Below the pieces are notes generated by a model. That model saw only the letters and a program-made list of their open reading frames with translations, did not search any database and was not told where the DNA came from. A stretch of DNA of 10,377 nucleotides from Actinomycetota bacterium (GTDB lineage: Bacteria; Actinomycetota; Actinomycetes; S36-B12; UBA10799), in contig DMNR01000168.1 of the NCBI GenBank assembly GCA_003452655.1, positions 417 through 10,793 on the forward strand. Direction: 5' to 3'. Positions 1 through 6,232 of the stretch are shown here, piece by piece. Numbering within the stretch: the first letter of the stretch is position 1; every line of letters begins with the position of its first letter. Position numbers and translations under genes: made by a program.

Positions 1-749
1 ATCCCGCGATGCTGCCGCGCCTCCACCTGGTAGGGGCCGTGCATCTTCAGATGCGCGAGCTCGTGCACGAGCGTTTTCACCTGGGCGGCATCGTCCATGT
101 TCGTGCGGACCGCGACCTGACGGTCATCGAACTTCGTGATGCCGTTCGCACCGTGGATCATGCCATCGTGCGGCACCGGCATGAACGTGAATCCGGCCTC
201 CTCGACCTGCTGGATCAGACCCTCGCGAAGGCCGGCCGGCGCTTCGCCTGCGAGGAGCTGCGGTGACGGTGGGAGAGGCACGTCGGGGCCGGTGGTCTGG
301 GAGATGTCGAAGACGTGGGCGACTTTCGCGCCGACCATCTCGGATTTCACTTTCTCGCCCGGCAGTGGAGCTTCGCGGGGTGCGAGCTGGCGCCATGACA
401 TCGGATTCGCCGGGGTCTTCGAAGCGAACTTCCCGATCACTGGGGCGAGGATCGCGTACCCCTTCTGGCCCTTTTCGACGTGGCGACCGAGCTGCTCCCA
501 CTGCCGGAACCCCGCCACATACGTCGGCATTGGTGCCGGGACCCGGCCGGTCTCCCACGCGGCCTGATGCTGCGCGAAGATCAGCCACGAGTTGTTCACA
601 GAACGCGACCGGAACTTCGCAGCGAACGACAGCGCCCGCTTCCAGTCCTCGCCCGTGACGAGGTTCTCGACCTGCGCGTTGAGATGCTCGCGCACCTCGT
701 CAAGCTTCGCTTCCCGCGACTGCGCTGGATTGTGATTGAGTGCAACCAT
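1..749 (-). CDS. ArdC-like antirestriction protein, N-terminal part (gene runs off the left edge)
   Basis: ArdC-type proteins combine an N-terminal ssDNA-binding domain (DUF1738-like) with a zinc-metalloprotease-like C-terminal domain. They are carried by plasmids and integrative elements, where they protect incoming DNA. Seen here: 249 residues from an ATG at 749, with no stop before the window ends. Residues ~37-60 (W..AL.FAAKFRSRSVNNSW) and ~80-103 (GFRQWEQLGRHVEKGQKGYA) match the N-terminal domain; VAHVFDISQT (143-152) marks the usual end of that domain. The metalloprotease motif HELAH is at residues 229-233. The last visible codons (EARQHRG) lead into the region where family members carry a third metal ligand, which is not visible. 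The start is fixed by an in-frame TGA only four codons upstream, and GAGAGG lies 5 nt before the ATG. It is downstream of the AraC gene, after 187 nt. Family call is firm; role in this cell is inference. Confidence 0.88.
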   Translation of the reverse strand, partial: MVALNHNPAQSREAKLDEVREHLNAQVENLVTGEDWKRALSFAAKFRSRSVNNSWLIFAQHQAAWETGRVPAPMPTYVAGFRQWEQLGRHVEKGQKGYAILAPVIGKFASKTPANPMSWRQLAPREAPLPGEKVKSEMVGAKVAHVFDISQTTGPDVPLPPSPQLLAGEAPAGLREGLIQQVEEAGFTFMPVPHDGMIHGANGITKFDDRQVAVRTNMDDAAQVKTLVHELAHLKMHGPYQVEARQHRG

Positions 750-936
750 GATGCCCTCTCATCCTTGATTGGCCACGTTTCTACGTCGCTCCACAGATCA
801 GGTGCACCAGCTTCGTCCGTGAAGTCCGCTCTCGGGAGGCTCCGACAACGCGCTGTACAAGGGTCTAGCTCAATCAAGGCACGAGGTCGATGTTGAACTC
901 CGTAGGCTGGTTCAATTCCCGAGTTTCGTGGGTTAT
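750..936. other. Gap between AraC regulator and ArdC-like gene, with an inverted repeat
   Basis: This is 187 nt without a credible ORF. It should hold the end of the AraC transcript and the promoter of the ArdC-like gene, but I see no convincing -35/-10 pair. A perfect 6-bp inverted repeat, TTGAAC-N11-GTTCAA, lies at 893-915. It could be an operator or a weak hairpin after the AraC stop codon. The stretch 866-920 superficially resembles tRNA A and B boxes, but it does not fold as a tRNA. Confidence 0.4.
893..915. repeat. Inverted repeat TTGAAC-N11-GTTCAA
   Basis: Arms 893-898 and 910-915 are perfect complements around an 11-nt spacer, about 145 nt upstream of the ArdC-like start and 22 nt past the AraC stop. 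The half-sites resemble the GAAC/GTTC arms of Gram-positive LexA boxes, but those have a 4-nt spacer, so a LexA reading does not fit. It may be an operator for an unknown dimeric regulator or chance. Confidence 0.3.
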
Positions 937-1914
937 TTAACGAAGGACCTGGCCAGAAAAATGTCGCTGCATATCGCGACAGGCAACACAAATATGACTG
1001 GCTATTGCGCGACGGTGAGGGCGAAGGCGATAGTGCGAAGGGGTCATGCCGAACCGCCGCGTAAACCAGGCTGCAGCAACACGGGGATCAGTCCACCCCA
1101 CAGTGCGCGCAGCTTGCTCAACGGAAAGATCGGTCTCATCTATCAGTCGTGTGAACTCGACTAGACGAATGCTAGTTAAGTAGCGCATTGGCGGCGCACC
1201 GACTTGAGTGACGAACTGACGAGTGAGCTGGTTCCTCGAGATCTGGACAGCATGGGCAAGTCTGCTCACTGTCCAACTCTCGTTCATACTTGCCCAAAGG
1301 AGTTCTGTGGCGCGGCCCACGTAGCCAATGGAAGATGTATCAGAGAGGCGTCCCGCAACAGGGGATCTCAGAGTTCGGGGCTCTGCAATCGCACTTTGGT
1401 GAGAGACAAAGGTAGGAACAATTTTTCTCATCCAACGCGCAAAGAGTTCGACTGTGCTGATGGCAACTACCTCGGGCGAATCGACGCCGGCCAGGCCCGC
1501 GATCTGCCGCCAGAGAGGCTCTATCTCCTCGAGCGCCCTCAGTCCGGGGTTAAGGACTATCGGAGCGCCGTCCCACTCGAGAGGGTGTAGCCCGTGAGAG
1601 ACACGGGACCTGTCTGGGAGAAACCATCCCATCACGGTTCGGAAGAATCGTTCGTCTAGGTACGCTGTCCAGAGACGCGTACGAGAGTGCGGCAGCAGCC
1701 TGCACCAGCGCCCGGCCCCCAGACACAAGGTCATGCCGGGATCAAGAGTTGCGAAACCGCCCAGAGTCTCAATCGAAACGTGTCCCTCGAGAACGTGAAT
1801 GATTTTGGCCTGACAGAACGCAGCCCGCTGGGTAGGAGTGGTGCGGATACTCTCGACGGTTGTGAGAATTGGATGGGAAAGAGGCGCTGAAGCACTGAGT
1901 TTAGTGCTGGTCAT
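937..1914 (-). CDS. AraC/XylS-family transcriptional regulator
   Basis: A DNA-binding regulator of 325 residues, the usual length for two-domain AraC proteins. Residues ~20-170 form the sensor region, with a short cupin-like beta section (~35-90) of the AraC-binding-like type. The C-terminal domain carries two helix-turn-helix units: the first ~214-236 (WTVSRLAHAVQISRNQLTRQ), the second ~263-288 (LSVEQAARTVGWTDPRVAAA), followed by the family signature RRFGMTPSHYR (286-296). A 29-residue tail with H307, C309, C312 and H318 follows; most relatives end sooner. The ATG at 1914 is the only reasonable start, but no Shine-Dalgarno sequence precedes it, so it may be poorly translated or leaderless. 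It lies just after the flavin reductase and the hairpin, in the same direction. By position it is the best candidate regulator of the M24/flavin reductase pair or of the transporter operon; that is inference. Confidence 0.9.
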   Translation of the reverse strand: MTSTKLSASAPLSHPILTTVESIRTTPTQRAAFCQAKIIHVLEGHVSIETLGGFATLDPGMTLCLGAGRWCRLLPHSRTRLWTAYLDERFFRTVMGWFLPDRSRVSHGLHPLEWDGAPIVLNPGLRALEEIEPLWRQIAGLAGVDSPEVVAISTVELFARWMRKIVPTFVSHQSAIAEPRTLRSPVAGRLSDTSSIGYVGRATELLWASMNESWTVSRLAHAVQISRNQLTRQFVTQVGAPPMRYLTSIRLVEFTRLIDETDLSVEQAARTVGWTDPRVAAAWFTRRFGMTPSHYRLRPHRRAIASHICVACRDMQRHFSGQVLR

Positions 1915-2104
1915 TGGGAATGTGGTGGTCCGATTCGGAGTTGGGCAGGAATCACGGAGAGCGCCACCGACGTAGTGTGGTTTGCGGAATCCCGAGCTTC
2001 GGCAGTGCCTGTCGGTCCCATGCGCCGGCCAGGCTCAGTGAGAATGTCCGGCCAGTCAGAAGCACACCTGTCACGGAATTGGATTGTTGCTGGTATCCAA
2101 ACAC

Positions 2105-2124
2105 CATCAAATTACTAATTGATG
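2105..2124. repeat. AT-rich inverted repeat CATCAA-N8-TTGATG
   Basis: Perfect 6-bp arms at 2105-2110 and 2119-2124 flank an AT-rich 8-nt spacer. The dyad begins 1 nt beyond the GC-rich hairpin and lies about 190 nt upstream of the AraC start. It could be an operator for AraC autoregulation or an accessory part of the terminator; the sequence does not decide. Confidence 0.3.
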
Positions 2125-2125
2125 A

Positions 2126-2168
2126 GTCCCGGCGTTGAAAGGGATTGCAGGTATTGCAACGCCGGGAC
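2126..2168 (-). terminator. GC-rich hairpin downstream of flavin reductase (probable terminator)
   Basis: A perfect 12-bp inverted repeat has arms GTCCCGGCGTTG (2126-2137) and CAACGCCGGGAC (2157-2168) separated by 19 nt. It begins 18 nt after the flavin reductase stop, as expected for a terminator of the M24/flavin reductase transcript. No U-tract follows on either strand, so it would be a U-less terminator, a type proposed for actinobacteria, or an mRNA-stabilising 3' structure. The 19-nt loop is long for a classic terminator and contains two copies of ATTGCA (the second partly shared with the right arm). Confidence 0.5.
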
Positions 2169-2186
2169 GCAGTAGAAGGACCCGAT

Positions 2187-2717
2187 TCAACCAAGTCGGG
2201 AATGTTCGCCCAATGCATGCCAGGTGCGATTGTGGTAAACGAGGGGAAGACGATCGTCGTGCTCGACGTCCTCACGGGGCTTGGCTTGAAGTGCTTCGAC
2301 GACAACGAGTGTTGATCCGTTAATGTCCAGTCGGCCAATAATTCGGCCGCGGAGCCACTCGCTAGCTTCTGGATAGTACGGCTCACCGGTGGGGAGGCGG
2401 TCCCAGTTGACGTCCTCGCCGAAACGGTCGACTCCGCTCGTCGATGCAAGCTTTGCTAGCTCGACCTGATCTGCGGTCAGCATATGGACGACCAATGTAC
2501 CTGCTTCGCGGATGACGGGCGTTGCAGAGGAACGGGGAGATGCGGAGAATACTAGAGTCGGAGGAGCAATACCCACAGAGGAAAGTGAGCTGACTGTCAT
2601 TGCAACCGGACCGTTCCCGGCATCTGCGGTGACCACGGCCACTCCGGCGGGATGGTGTCGAAAAGCAAACTTGAAGTCCTCGGCAGAGACGCTGGTGGTC
2701 AGTGCTGCATCAATCAT
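2187..2717 (-). CDS. Flavin reductase-like protein (FMN-binding split barrel)
   Basis: Members of this family (HpaC/ActVB-like) use NAD(P)H to reduce free FMN or FAD, and pass the reduced flavin to a separate monooxygenase. The 176-residue length is typical. Visible motifs are FRHHPAGVAVVTA (19-31), the flavin-contacting MTVSSLSSVGIAPP (40-53), FGEDVNWDRLPTGEPY (99-114) and C-terminal PLVYHNRTWHALG (158-170). The ATG at 2717 is preceded only by a weak purine-rich stretch (GAAAGAGAAAGA). The gene starts 61 nt after the M24 stop in the same direction, so the two are probably co-transcribed, and a strong hairpin follows its stop. No flavin-dependent monooxygenase is present in this window; a partner outside the window, or a role not involving a monooxygenase, must be assumed. 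Family is firm, partner unknown. Confidence 0.92.
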   Translation of the reverse strand: MIDAALTTSVSAEDFKFAFRHHPAGVAVVTADAGNGPVAMTVSSLSSVGIAPPTLVFSASPRSSATPVIREAGTLVVHMLTADQVELAKLASTSGVDRFGEDVNWDRLPTGEPYYPEASEWLRGRIIGRLDINGSTLVVVEALQAKPREDVEHDDRLPLVYHNRTWHALGEHSRLG

Positions 2718-2778
2718 GAATGTCTATCTTTCTCTTTCGGGGTTGTGCCACATGACGGTAGAGGAGAGTGGGCAAACG

Positions 2779-4158
2779 CTATGCGTCGCCGCGGCCCCAG
2801 GAAGTGTTCAGGTGCGACTGCGAGTCGCGCAGCGTCGGCAGGTCTGCGCCGACCGCGTGGTAGCGGGGCCCCGCGACGAGCAGCTCCTCGGCCGGGAACT
2901 TGGTGATGACCTCGCAGCCGTCGGCGGTCACGACGACCTCCTCCTCAATGCGCGCCGCGCCGATGCCGTCGGCCGACGGCCAGTAGGTCTCGAGCGCGAA
3001 CACCATGCCCTCCTTCAGCTCCTCGGGGTGCTCGAACGAAATGAGGCGCGAGAAGATCGGCTTCTCCCAGATCGACAGGCCCACGCCGTGCCCGTACTGC
3101 AGGGCGAAGGCCGCCTCCTCGTCCGGGAAGCCGAACTCTTCTGCCTTCGGCCAGACCGCGCAGATGTCGGCGGTGGTCGCGCCCGGGCGCACGAGGGCGA
3201 TCGCGCGGTCCATGTATTCGCGGGCCCGCGTGTAGGCGTCGACCTGGGCGGGGCTTGCCGAGCCGACCGCGAAGGTGCGGTAGTAGCAGGTGCGGTAGCC
3301 CTGGTGGCTGTGCAGGATGTCGAAGAACGCCGGGTCGCCGGGGCGGATCAGGCGGTCCGAGAACACGTGCGGGTGCGGCGAGCAGCGCTCGCCCGAGATC
3401 GCGTTGACGCCCTCGACGTACTCCGAGCCGAGGTCGTAGAGCTTCTTCGCGACGAGGCCGACCGTCTCGTTCTCGCGCACGCCCGGCTTCAGGAACTGGT
3501 ACAGATCGGTGTAGGCGGCGTCGACCATGGAGCACGCCTGCGTCAGCAGCTTGATCTCCTCGTCGATCTTGACCGCGCGGGCGTTCAGGAACACCTGCTG
3601 GCCGTCGACGATCTCGATGCCGGCCTGCTGCATGGCGAAGAGGATCGGCAGCTCGATGAGGTCGACGCCCAGCGGTTCGCCCAGCAGCCCGAACCTCTCC
3701 AGCTCGCGCTTGACCTTGCGCGCCACCTCCTCGGCGATGCCCGCGTCGGGCGGGAACGCCCCGCGCAGGGTCGAGATCCCGGCGCGGGCGCCCGACTCGA
3801 GCCGCATCCTCTTGGCGCCGTGGTGCGGGGCGTGCGGGTCGGCGTCCATCTCGGCGGTCGTCGTGTGCAGCCACGGGTTGTAGAGGTCGTGGTGCTTCGC
3901 GGCCGACCCGAAGTCCCACACGATCGGGTCGCTGTGGCGGGTGAGCAGGGCGAAGCGGATCGCCTTGTCCATCGCCCAGGTGCCGATGTGCGTGGCCGAC
4001 ATGTAGCGGATGTTCGAGAAGTCGAAGGCGAGGATCGCACCCATGCTCGACTTCTCGAGCTCGGCCTTCAGCCGCGCCAGGCGTCCGTCGCGGAGGCGTT
4101 CGAAGTTGATCCGCTCCTCCCAGTCGACTGCGTTGGTGCCGTACGTTGGAATTGGCAA
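2779..4158 (-). CDS. M24-family (pita-bread fold) protein, probably not a standard Xaa-Pro peptidase
   Basis: This 459-residue protein has the two-domain layout of creatinase/prolidase relatives: an N-terminal creatinase-like domain (~20-190, with LAFDFSNIRYMSA at 43-55) and the C-terminal pita-bread domain (~200-425). Compared with prolidase and PepP, the metal ligands D280 (FFD), H357 (GHGVGL), E390 (FALET) and E405 (RIEEE) are present. The second Asp, 11 residues after D280, is C291 (GYRTCYYRTF), and the conserved His 7 residues after H357 is W364. Such replacements occur in M24 members that are not peptidases, such as creatinase-type hydrolases and DMSP lyase DddP, so hydrolysis or lysis of a small molecule is more likely than dipeptide cleavage. 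The start is TTG at 4158, with GGAAGG about 9 nt upstream and no other usable in-frame start nearby. The gene is visibly more GC-rich than the two genes downstream. A plausible promoter lies at 4230-4258. Substrate unknown. Confidence 0.9.
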   Translation of the reverse strand: MPIPTYGTNAVDWEERINFERLRDGRLARLKAELEKSSMGAILAFDFSNIRYMSATHIGTWAMDKAIRFALLTRHSDPIVWDFGSAAKHHDLYNPWLHTTTAEMDADPHAPHHGAKRMRLESGARAGISTLRGAFPPDAGIAEEVARKVKRELERFGLLGEPLGVDLIELPILFAMQQAGIEIVDGQQVFLNARAVKIDEEIKLLTQACSMVDAAYTDLYQFLKPGVRENETVGLVAKKLYDLGSEYVEGVNAISGERCSPHPHVFSDRLIRPGDPAFFDILHSHQGYRTCYYRTFAVGSASPAQVDAYTRAREYMDRAIALVRPGATTADICAVWPKAEEFGFPDEEAAFALQYGHGVGLSIWEKPIFSRLISFEHPEELKEGMVFALETYWPSADGIGAARIEEEVVVTADGCEVITKFPAEELLVAGPRYHAVGADLPTLRDSQSHLNTSWGRGDA

Positions 4159-4226
4159 ACTCGCACACCTTCCGTTGGTGGTGGGTCGCTCATGGCGATT
4201 TCTATGGGCGATTGGGAAACATCATG

Positions 4227-4248
4227 TTTATTCTAGCTTAACAATAAA
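4227..4248. repeat. Inverted repeat TTTATT-N10-AATAAA over the promoter
   Basis: Perfect 6-bp arms lie at 4227-4232 and 4243-4248. The dyad covers the predicted -10 hexamer and much of the promoter spacer, a position typical of repressor sites. AT-rich arms of this length can arise by chance in AT-rich DNA, so this is only a candidate. Confidence 0.3.
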
Positions 4249-4258
4249 GAAGTGTGTA
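4230..4258 (-). promoter_or_regulatory. Probable promoter of the M24/flavin reductase pair
   Basis: Read on the minus strand, TACACA (4253-4258; 4 of 6 to TTGACA) and TAGAAT (4230-4235; 5 of 6 to TATAAT) are separated by exactly 17 nt. They lie in a markedly AT-rich stretch inside GC-rich DNA. Transcription would start near 4223, leaving a leader of about 65 nt before the TTG start at 4158. Two dyads overlap or abut it, which suggests control. Predicted by eye only. Confidence 0.5.
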
Positions 4259-4260
4259 TT

Positions 4261-4290
4261 TGCAATAGTTGATTCACAATTAATATTGCA
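4261..4290. promoter_or_regulatory. Candidate operator: inverted repeat TGCAATA-N16-TATTGCA
   Basis: Perfect 7-bp arms are at 4261-4267 and 4284-4290, with centres 23 bp apart, about two helical turns, so both halves face the same side of the DNA. Read on the minus strand, the dyad ends 2 nt upstream of the predicted -35 hexamer (4253-4258), a position typical of an activator site. A regulator such as the AraC protein encoded downstream is an obvious candidate, although AraC sites are more often direct repeats. Confidence 0.45.
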
Positions 4291-4331
4291 CATGACTTCG
4301 CCCTAGCATTGAGCGCTACCGGAGTGACCAA

Positions 4332-5369
4332 TTAGTTTCTGAACAGAGGTGCACGTGAATCAACAGGTGTGTCGAACCTTTGGGCGACGTGGTATCCAAC
4401 TGGGAAAAGCCTGAAGCCCGTCTTCTGGCTGAACGCGCCCCAGAGTCCCTTCGGGAACCATGCAGCAGCGCAGATGGCTAGAACGCCTAGCAGCATTAGG
4501 TACCAGGTCCCCATCTCCGCAAGAAACTGCTGCATTGCGAAAAAGACAAGTGCCCCGATCAGGGGTCCTTCAAGATAGCCGATGCCGCCGATGATGACGA
4601 TGAAGATCATGTACGCCGACCACGAAACACTGAAGATCGCGTCCGGCTGAACGCGAAGCGCGTCCACGACGAGAATGCCGCCCGCCAGGCCGCACCCGGC
4701 GGCCGACACCAGATAGACGATGCGCTTGATCCGCGTCGCGTCAATGCCGCCTGCCCGTGCCGAGACTTCGTCATCGCGAATCGCGGTGAGCGCTAGCCCG
4801 ATCCGGCTTCGCAGCAGCCAGAAGCAGCCGAGGACGGTCAGGATCGCAATGCCGAGAGCGAACCAGTAGGTGAGAGCGCTTCGCATGACCGGATCCAGTC
4901 CCGAAAGACCAACCAGCGATTTTCCGTCAGCGCCGCCCACGAATTGGAACTTGATCATGACGAGTCGATAGACCTCGGCGATCACCCATGTTCCGACGGC
5001 GAAATAGTCACCACGCAGGCGGAAGGCGAGCCAGGAGGTCGGAAGTGCGAGCATCGCCGAGGTCAGCGCGCCGAAAAATACGCCGATCAGGGGATGGACC
5101 CCGAGATCCGCCATAACGATGACCGTATAGGCGCCGATGCCAATGTAGGCCTGCTGGCCTATCGACACGAGTCCTCCGAAGCCCGCGAGGAGATTCCACA
5201 TGCTTGCGATGATCACCAGGACGAACAGCATCACCATTGACGAGGTGACGGATTGGTATACCACGTAGGGCATCATGACGAGGCCGACTGCCACGAGTCC
5301 CAGGGCGACGAAGCTCAGGTTTGAAGATCGCCGCGACCGGCGAATGAGGAGAGAGTTCGGGGTGTTCAT
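4332..5369 (-). CDS. livM: Branched-chain amino acid-type ABC transporter permease LivM
   Basis: One of two membrane subunits of a Liv-type importer; with LivH it forms the path through the cytoplasmic membrane. The protein has 345 residues with about ten hydrophobic segments. Family hallmarks are GFGGLVSIGQQAYIGIGAY (63-81), the cytoplasmic coupling loop region RSRIGLALTAIRDDEVSARA (188-207) and the GGIGYLEGPLIGA motif (261-273) near the C-terminus, which ends in a ~40-residue hydrophilic tail after FPKGLWG. The ATG at 5369 is preferred over the TTG just before it, because AGGAG lies 6 nt upstream. The ATG shares one base with the LivH stop (TGATG), which indicates translational coupling. 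It is the last gene of the transporter operon; no clear terminator follows it. Confidence 0.93.
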   Translation of the reverse strand: MNTPNSLLIRRSRRSSNLSFVALGLVAVGLVMMPYVVYQSVTSSMVMLFVLVIIASMWNLLAGFGGLVSIGQQAYIGIGAYTVIVMADLGVHPLIGVFFGALTSAMLALPTSWLAFRLRGDYFAVGTWVIAEVYRLVMIKFQFVGGADGKSLVGLSGLDPVMRSALTYWFALGIAILTVLGCFWLLRSRIGLALTAIRDDEVSARAGGIDATRIKRIVYLVSAAGCGLAGGILVVDALRVQPDAIFSVSWSAYMIFIVIIGGIGYLEGPLIGALVFFAMQQFLAEMGTWYLMLLGVLAICAAAWFPKGLWGAFSQKTGFRLFPVGYHVAQRFDTPVDSRAPLFRN

Positions 5370-6232
5370 CAAAGACTCCTTGCCGGGATCAGACCCTGCG
5401 GACGGAACGCGAGCACGAGCAGGAAGAGGAGATGGCCGGCCAGAATTGAACTCGAAGGATCAAAATGTGCGACGAGCGTCTGCACAACTCCGAGCGAAAG
5501 CCCACCGACGAGGGTGCCCCAAAGGGAACCCAACCCGCCGATGACAACGGCTTCGAATGCGAATATCAGTCGCATCGAACCAGCCGTGGGCTCAACAGAC
5601 GAGCGTGCGGCGAGGAGTAGACCCGCGATCGCCACAGCTCCGAAGGCAATGCCGGTCGCGAGGCCATAGATGTGGCGGGAGTTCGCTCCCGTGAGTCTGG
5701 CAGTGTCCGGGTCGTCGGAAACCGCACGCGTCATACGGCCGGTGGCAGTCCGGCGCAGGAACAGCTCGATCGCCACGATGCAGAGGATCGCCAGCATAAG
5801 TCCGAGCACGCCGATGTAGGGAATCGCAATCGGTCCCACGGGGAACGATGCCGTCGCAAGTTGGCCGACATCAAGCCGCTGCGGGTTCGCGGAGAATGCC
5901 TCGAGGAGGGCATTCTGGATAACGATCGACATGCCGAATGTGACGAGGAGCGTCGAGAGCGGCCCGGAATTCAAGCTCTGCTGAAAGAGGGTGCGCTGCA
6001 GGAAGTAGCCGATGGCGGCGAACGCCGGCACGGTAATCGCGACGACGAGCCACACTGGGAATGAAGTCTCGCCAACGAGGAGGATCGCGAGGAATGCCGC
6101 GAGGATCGCGAAGTCGCCGTGCGCCAGGTTGACAATCCGCATGACGCCAAACATGATCGAAAGACCGACGGCAAAGAGCGTGTATAGGCCTCCAAGCAGG
6201 ATCCCTTGCGCCAAGGCATCAAGAATCTGCAT
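5369..6232 (-). CDS. livH: Branched-chain amino acid-type ABC transporter permease LivH
   Basis: The second membrane subunit of the importer. The protein has 287 residues, with the N-terminal family pattern GGLYTLFAVGLSIMFGV (14-30) followed by the highly characteristic RIVNLAHGDF (32-41), a coupling loop (RRTATGRMTRAVSDD) and a late EAVVIGGLGSLWGTLVGG motif, as in LivH proteins. The ATG at 6232 is chosen over an upstream in-frame start at 6277, because the extra 15 residues are hydrophilic, unlike the family, and the protein should start with M-x-x-x-L-A-Q-G. The start lies inside the end of livF (14-nt overlap), and the gene ends by sharing one base with livM, so the subunits are made together. 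Confidence 0.93.
   Translation of the reverse strand: MQILDALAQGILLGGLYTLFAVGLSIMFGVMRIVNLAHGDFAILAAFLAILLVGETSFPVWLVVAITVPAFAAIGYFLQRTLFQQSLNSGPLSTLLVTFGMSIVIQNALLEAFSANPQRLDVGQLATASFPVGPIAIPYIGVLGLMLAILCIVAIELFLRRTATGRMTRAVSDDPDTARLTGANSRHIYGLATGIAFGAVAIAGLLLAARSSVEPTAGSMRLIFAFEAVVIGGLGSLWGTLVGGLSLGVVQTLVAHFDPSSSILAGHLLFLLVLAFRPQGLIPARSL

Larger units (their letters stand above)
1915..2186. other. Gap between flavin reductase and AraC regulator
   Basis: This is 272 nt with no supported gene; the ORFs crossing it are out-of-frame extensions without family features. It contains a strong GC-rich hairpin (2126-2168) close to the flavin reductase stop, an AT-rich dyad (2105-2124), and otherwise unmarked sequence leading to the AraC ATG. 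I see no convincing promoter hexamers or ribosome-binding site for the AraC gene. Confidence 0.5.

Noticed and set aside
124..588. Minus-strand 154-codon frame and plus-strand frames in the first 900 nt
   Set aside because: They overlap the ArdC-like reading frame, which alone shows conserved motifs including HELAH.
893..915. LexA (SOS) box at the GAAC/GTTC dyad
   Set aside because: Gram-positive SOS boxes have a 4-nt spacer between GAAC and GTTC; here it is 11 nt.
866..930. tRNA-like A box (TAGCTCAAT) and B box (GGTTCAATTCC) at tRNA-like spacing on the plus strand
   Set aside because: The acceptor ends do not pair, the T stem has two mismatches out of five and the anticodon stem does not form, so it is neither a tRNA nor a convincing tRNA remnant.
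1952..2449. Minus-strand 165-codon frame over the flavin reductase 3' end and the following gap
   Set aside because: Ser/Thr/Arg-rich, overlaps the flavin reductase out of frame and has no recognisable domain.
2945..4168. 407-codon minus-strand frame overlapping the M24 gene
   Set aside because: Arg/Pro/Gly-rich out-of-frame reading of the M24 gene; the M24 frame has clear domain motifs throughout.
2512..4236. Long plus-strand open frame (574 codons) opposite the M24 gene
   Set aside because: The translation is rich in Arg, Val, Leu and Asp with no family pattern, and arises from the high-GC third positions of the M24 gene on the other strand.
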